DNA from: Liolophura sinensis
Lineage: Eukaryota; Mollusca; Polyplacophora; Chitonida; Chitonidae
NCBI RefSeq assembly: GCF_032854445.1
Contig: NC_088302.1
Location: forward strand, 42,042,191-42,102,190
Reading direction: 5' to 3'
Length of the DNA: 60,000 nucleotides
Below are positions 58,856-60,000 of this stretch, piece after piece; positions within the stretch are counted from its first letter, which is position 1, and each line of letters opens with the position of its first letter. The translations under genes and the position numbers were made by a program. The notes under the pieces are model-generated. The model worked only from the letters and a program-made list of their open reading frames with translations. It did no database searches and was not told where the DNA came from.

Positions 58856-60000
58856 CATAAATCCTGACGGGCACCTGTTGATCATGTCGAGTTATCTAAG
58901 TTGGTTGCAGTCTGCCAGATGTTCTGACTCCACATGTATCAAGAGCCATTCTCATTAACTGTTGTGGTCATGATGTCTTCGGATGTGTATTTACGAATCC
59001 ATTTTCACCCCAAATGATCCCAAAGTTAACCACGGCGAAACCACCTGAAGTTTTTGACGGAGACTGGTCCCATGTATTGGTATTAGAACTGAACTTCTGA
59101 TATAACATTGTTTTATACACAGTGATGTGTTGTTATTATTTTTTCAAGAGGATTGGACTCAGTCGTTTCAGGAATAATGAATGTCGCAGAATATTTGGTC
59201 CTGTGTATAACTTTTGCCTGTTGACGATGGGTTATCACAGTTAACAGTTAACACGGATTTTGTTTCGGTCGTATACAAAGTACATAACTGTTGTCTACTT
59301 AAGTCAACGATGTTGTGCTTTAACAATGTTGAATTGTTGCTTTGTTAGCCGTAGTATTCAAATTGTGTCACAAATATAAAGAGTTTACAGAATTGAGTGA
59401 TATCAGTTTTTGTTCAATTGGCTTTGTAAAAATTTTCAGCTTAGCGTTCCAAAGTTAAGCCGAATTTCACTGAACCTGTACCCTGAGATATAATTTAACC
59501 AGCAATCCCACAAACTATTACATCACTTACATCACTCGCACATGGGATTAAGATAGACAGAGTGATATAAAGCTCTATTGTTCTCGTCAGGCTTAATAAT
59601 CAAGCCCTCACTTCACTTGATCGCACGGCAGTTCGAGACTTCACGAGAATAACGTTAGCCACAGCAGGGAAGAAATCAGGACCTCATTAGCACTTCCGTT
59701 TCTGCGGGAATGTAATTCTGTGTATTTTAGTGTGTAAAGACTTTTTTCTCTGCCAACCTGCCATTTTTGGTGTACAGGAGTATGCTTGGTATCAGAATGA
59801 TGGGAATTGTCTAAGTTTTGGGCAGGTATGAGTTTTAATGATGAAAATTTGAAATTCTGGGCCAGAGGACACAAGGAGACAGGTGGTGATGAGGCTGCGA
59901 GTGACGTCCCTTGACGTTGCTAGGGGCCCTTCCCAGCTGCCCGCAGAGAAAGGTCCAGATTTTGACGGTCTCCCTATGTCAAGATTTTTATGGCTGGTTT
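58856..60000. other. no gene recognised
   Basis: Unremarkable AT-rich DNA to the end of the window. A 77-codon minus-strand frame (59641-59874) has no recognisable domain. Confidence 0.4.

Overview
The window looks like animal nuclear DNA from a lophotrochozoan, most likely a mollusc. It is AT-rich, its genes have introns with GT/AG boundaries, and it is crowded with tRNA-derived SINEs, minisatellites and decayed retroelements. The clearest genes are two copies of a secreted protein with a chitin-binding-like region and a laminin-G-like region, an architecture typical of shell or extracellular matrix proteins. No bacterial operon, CRISPR array, rRNA or functional tRNA gene was recognised.

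Layout. 1-5.7 kb: no convincing gene, one SINE. 5.73-7.3 kb (+): first copy of the 356-residue matrix-like protein, with TATA box, three exons and a polyA signal. A relic of its last exon lies 0.5 kb downstream. 7.3-15.5 kb: SINEs, a foldback element and several copies of an unclassified repeat (here called repeat R). 15.5-17.17 kb (-): second copy of the gene, with identical exon lengths and only two amino-acid differences. 17-26 kb: repeats. 26.2-27.9 kb (+): a probable small secreted single-domain von Willebrand type C (SVWC) protein whose first intron does not join in frame. 28.9-33.5 kb: SINEs. 34.9-35.6 kb (+): a possible two-exon gene for a 75-residue protein. 39.4-40.8 kb (-): an intronless class A GPCR, the longest open frame. 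42-48.8 kb: many minisatellites. 48.8-51.2 kb (+): a dead Ty3/gypsy-type retrotransposon. 53.5-54 kb: a 75-bp tandem repeat. 57.5-58.5 kb (+): the decayed 3' end of a LINE. 58.6-58.85 kb: a SINE.

The genes do not form a pathway. The matrix-like pair is the only co-organised unit: two tail-to-tail copies about 8.2 kb apart, each with its own TATA promoter. Their exons are about 99% identical, while intron 2 is about 93% identical and intron 1 much less so. That suggests a fairly old inverted duplication whose exons have been kept alike by gene conversion or strong constraint. All identity figures are counts by eye. Function calls rest on motifs and architecture read from the sequence; no database search was run.
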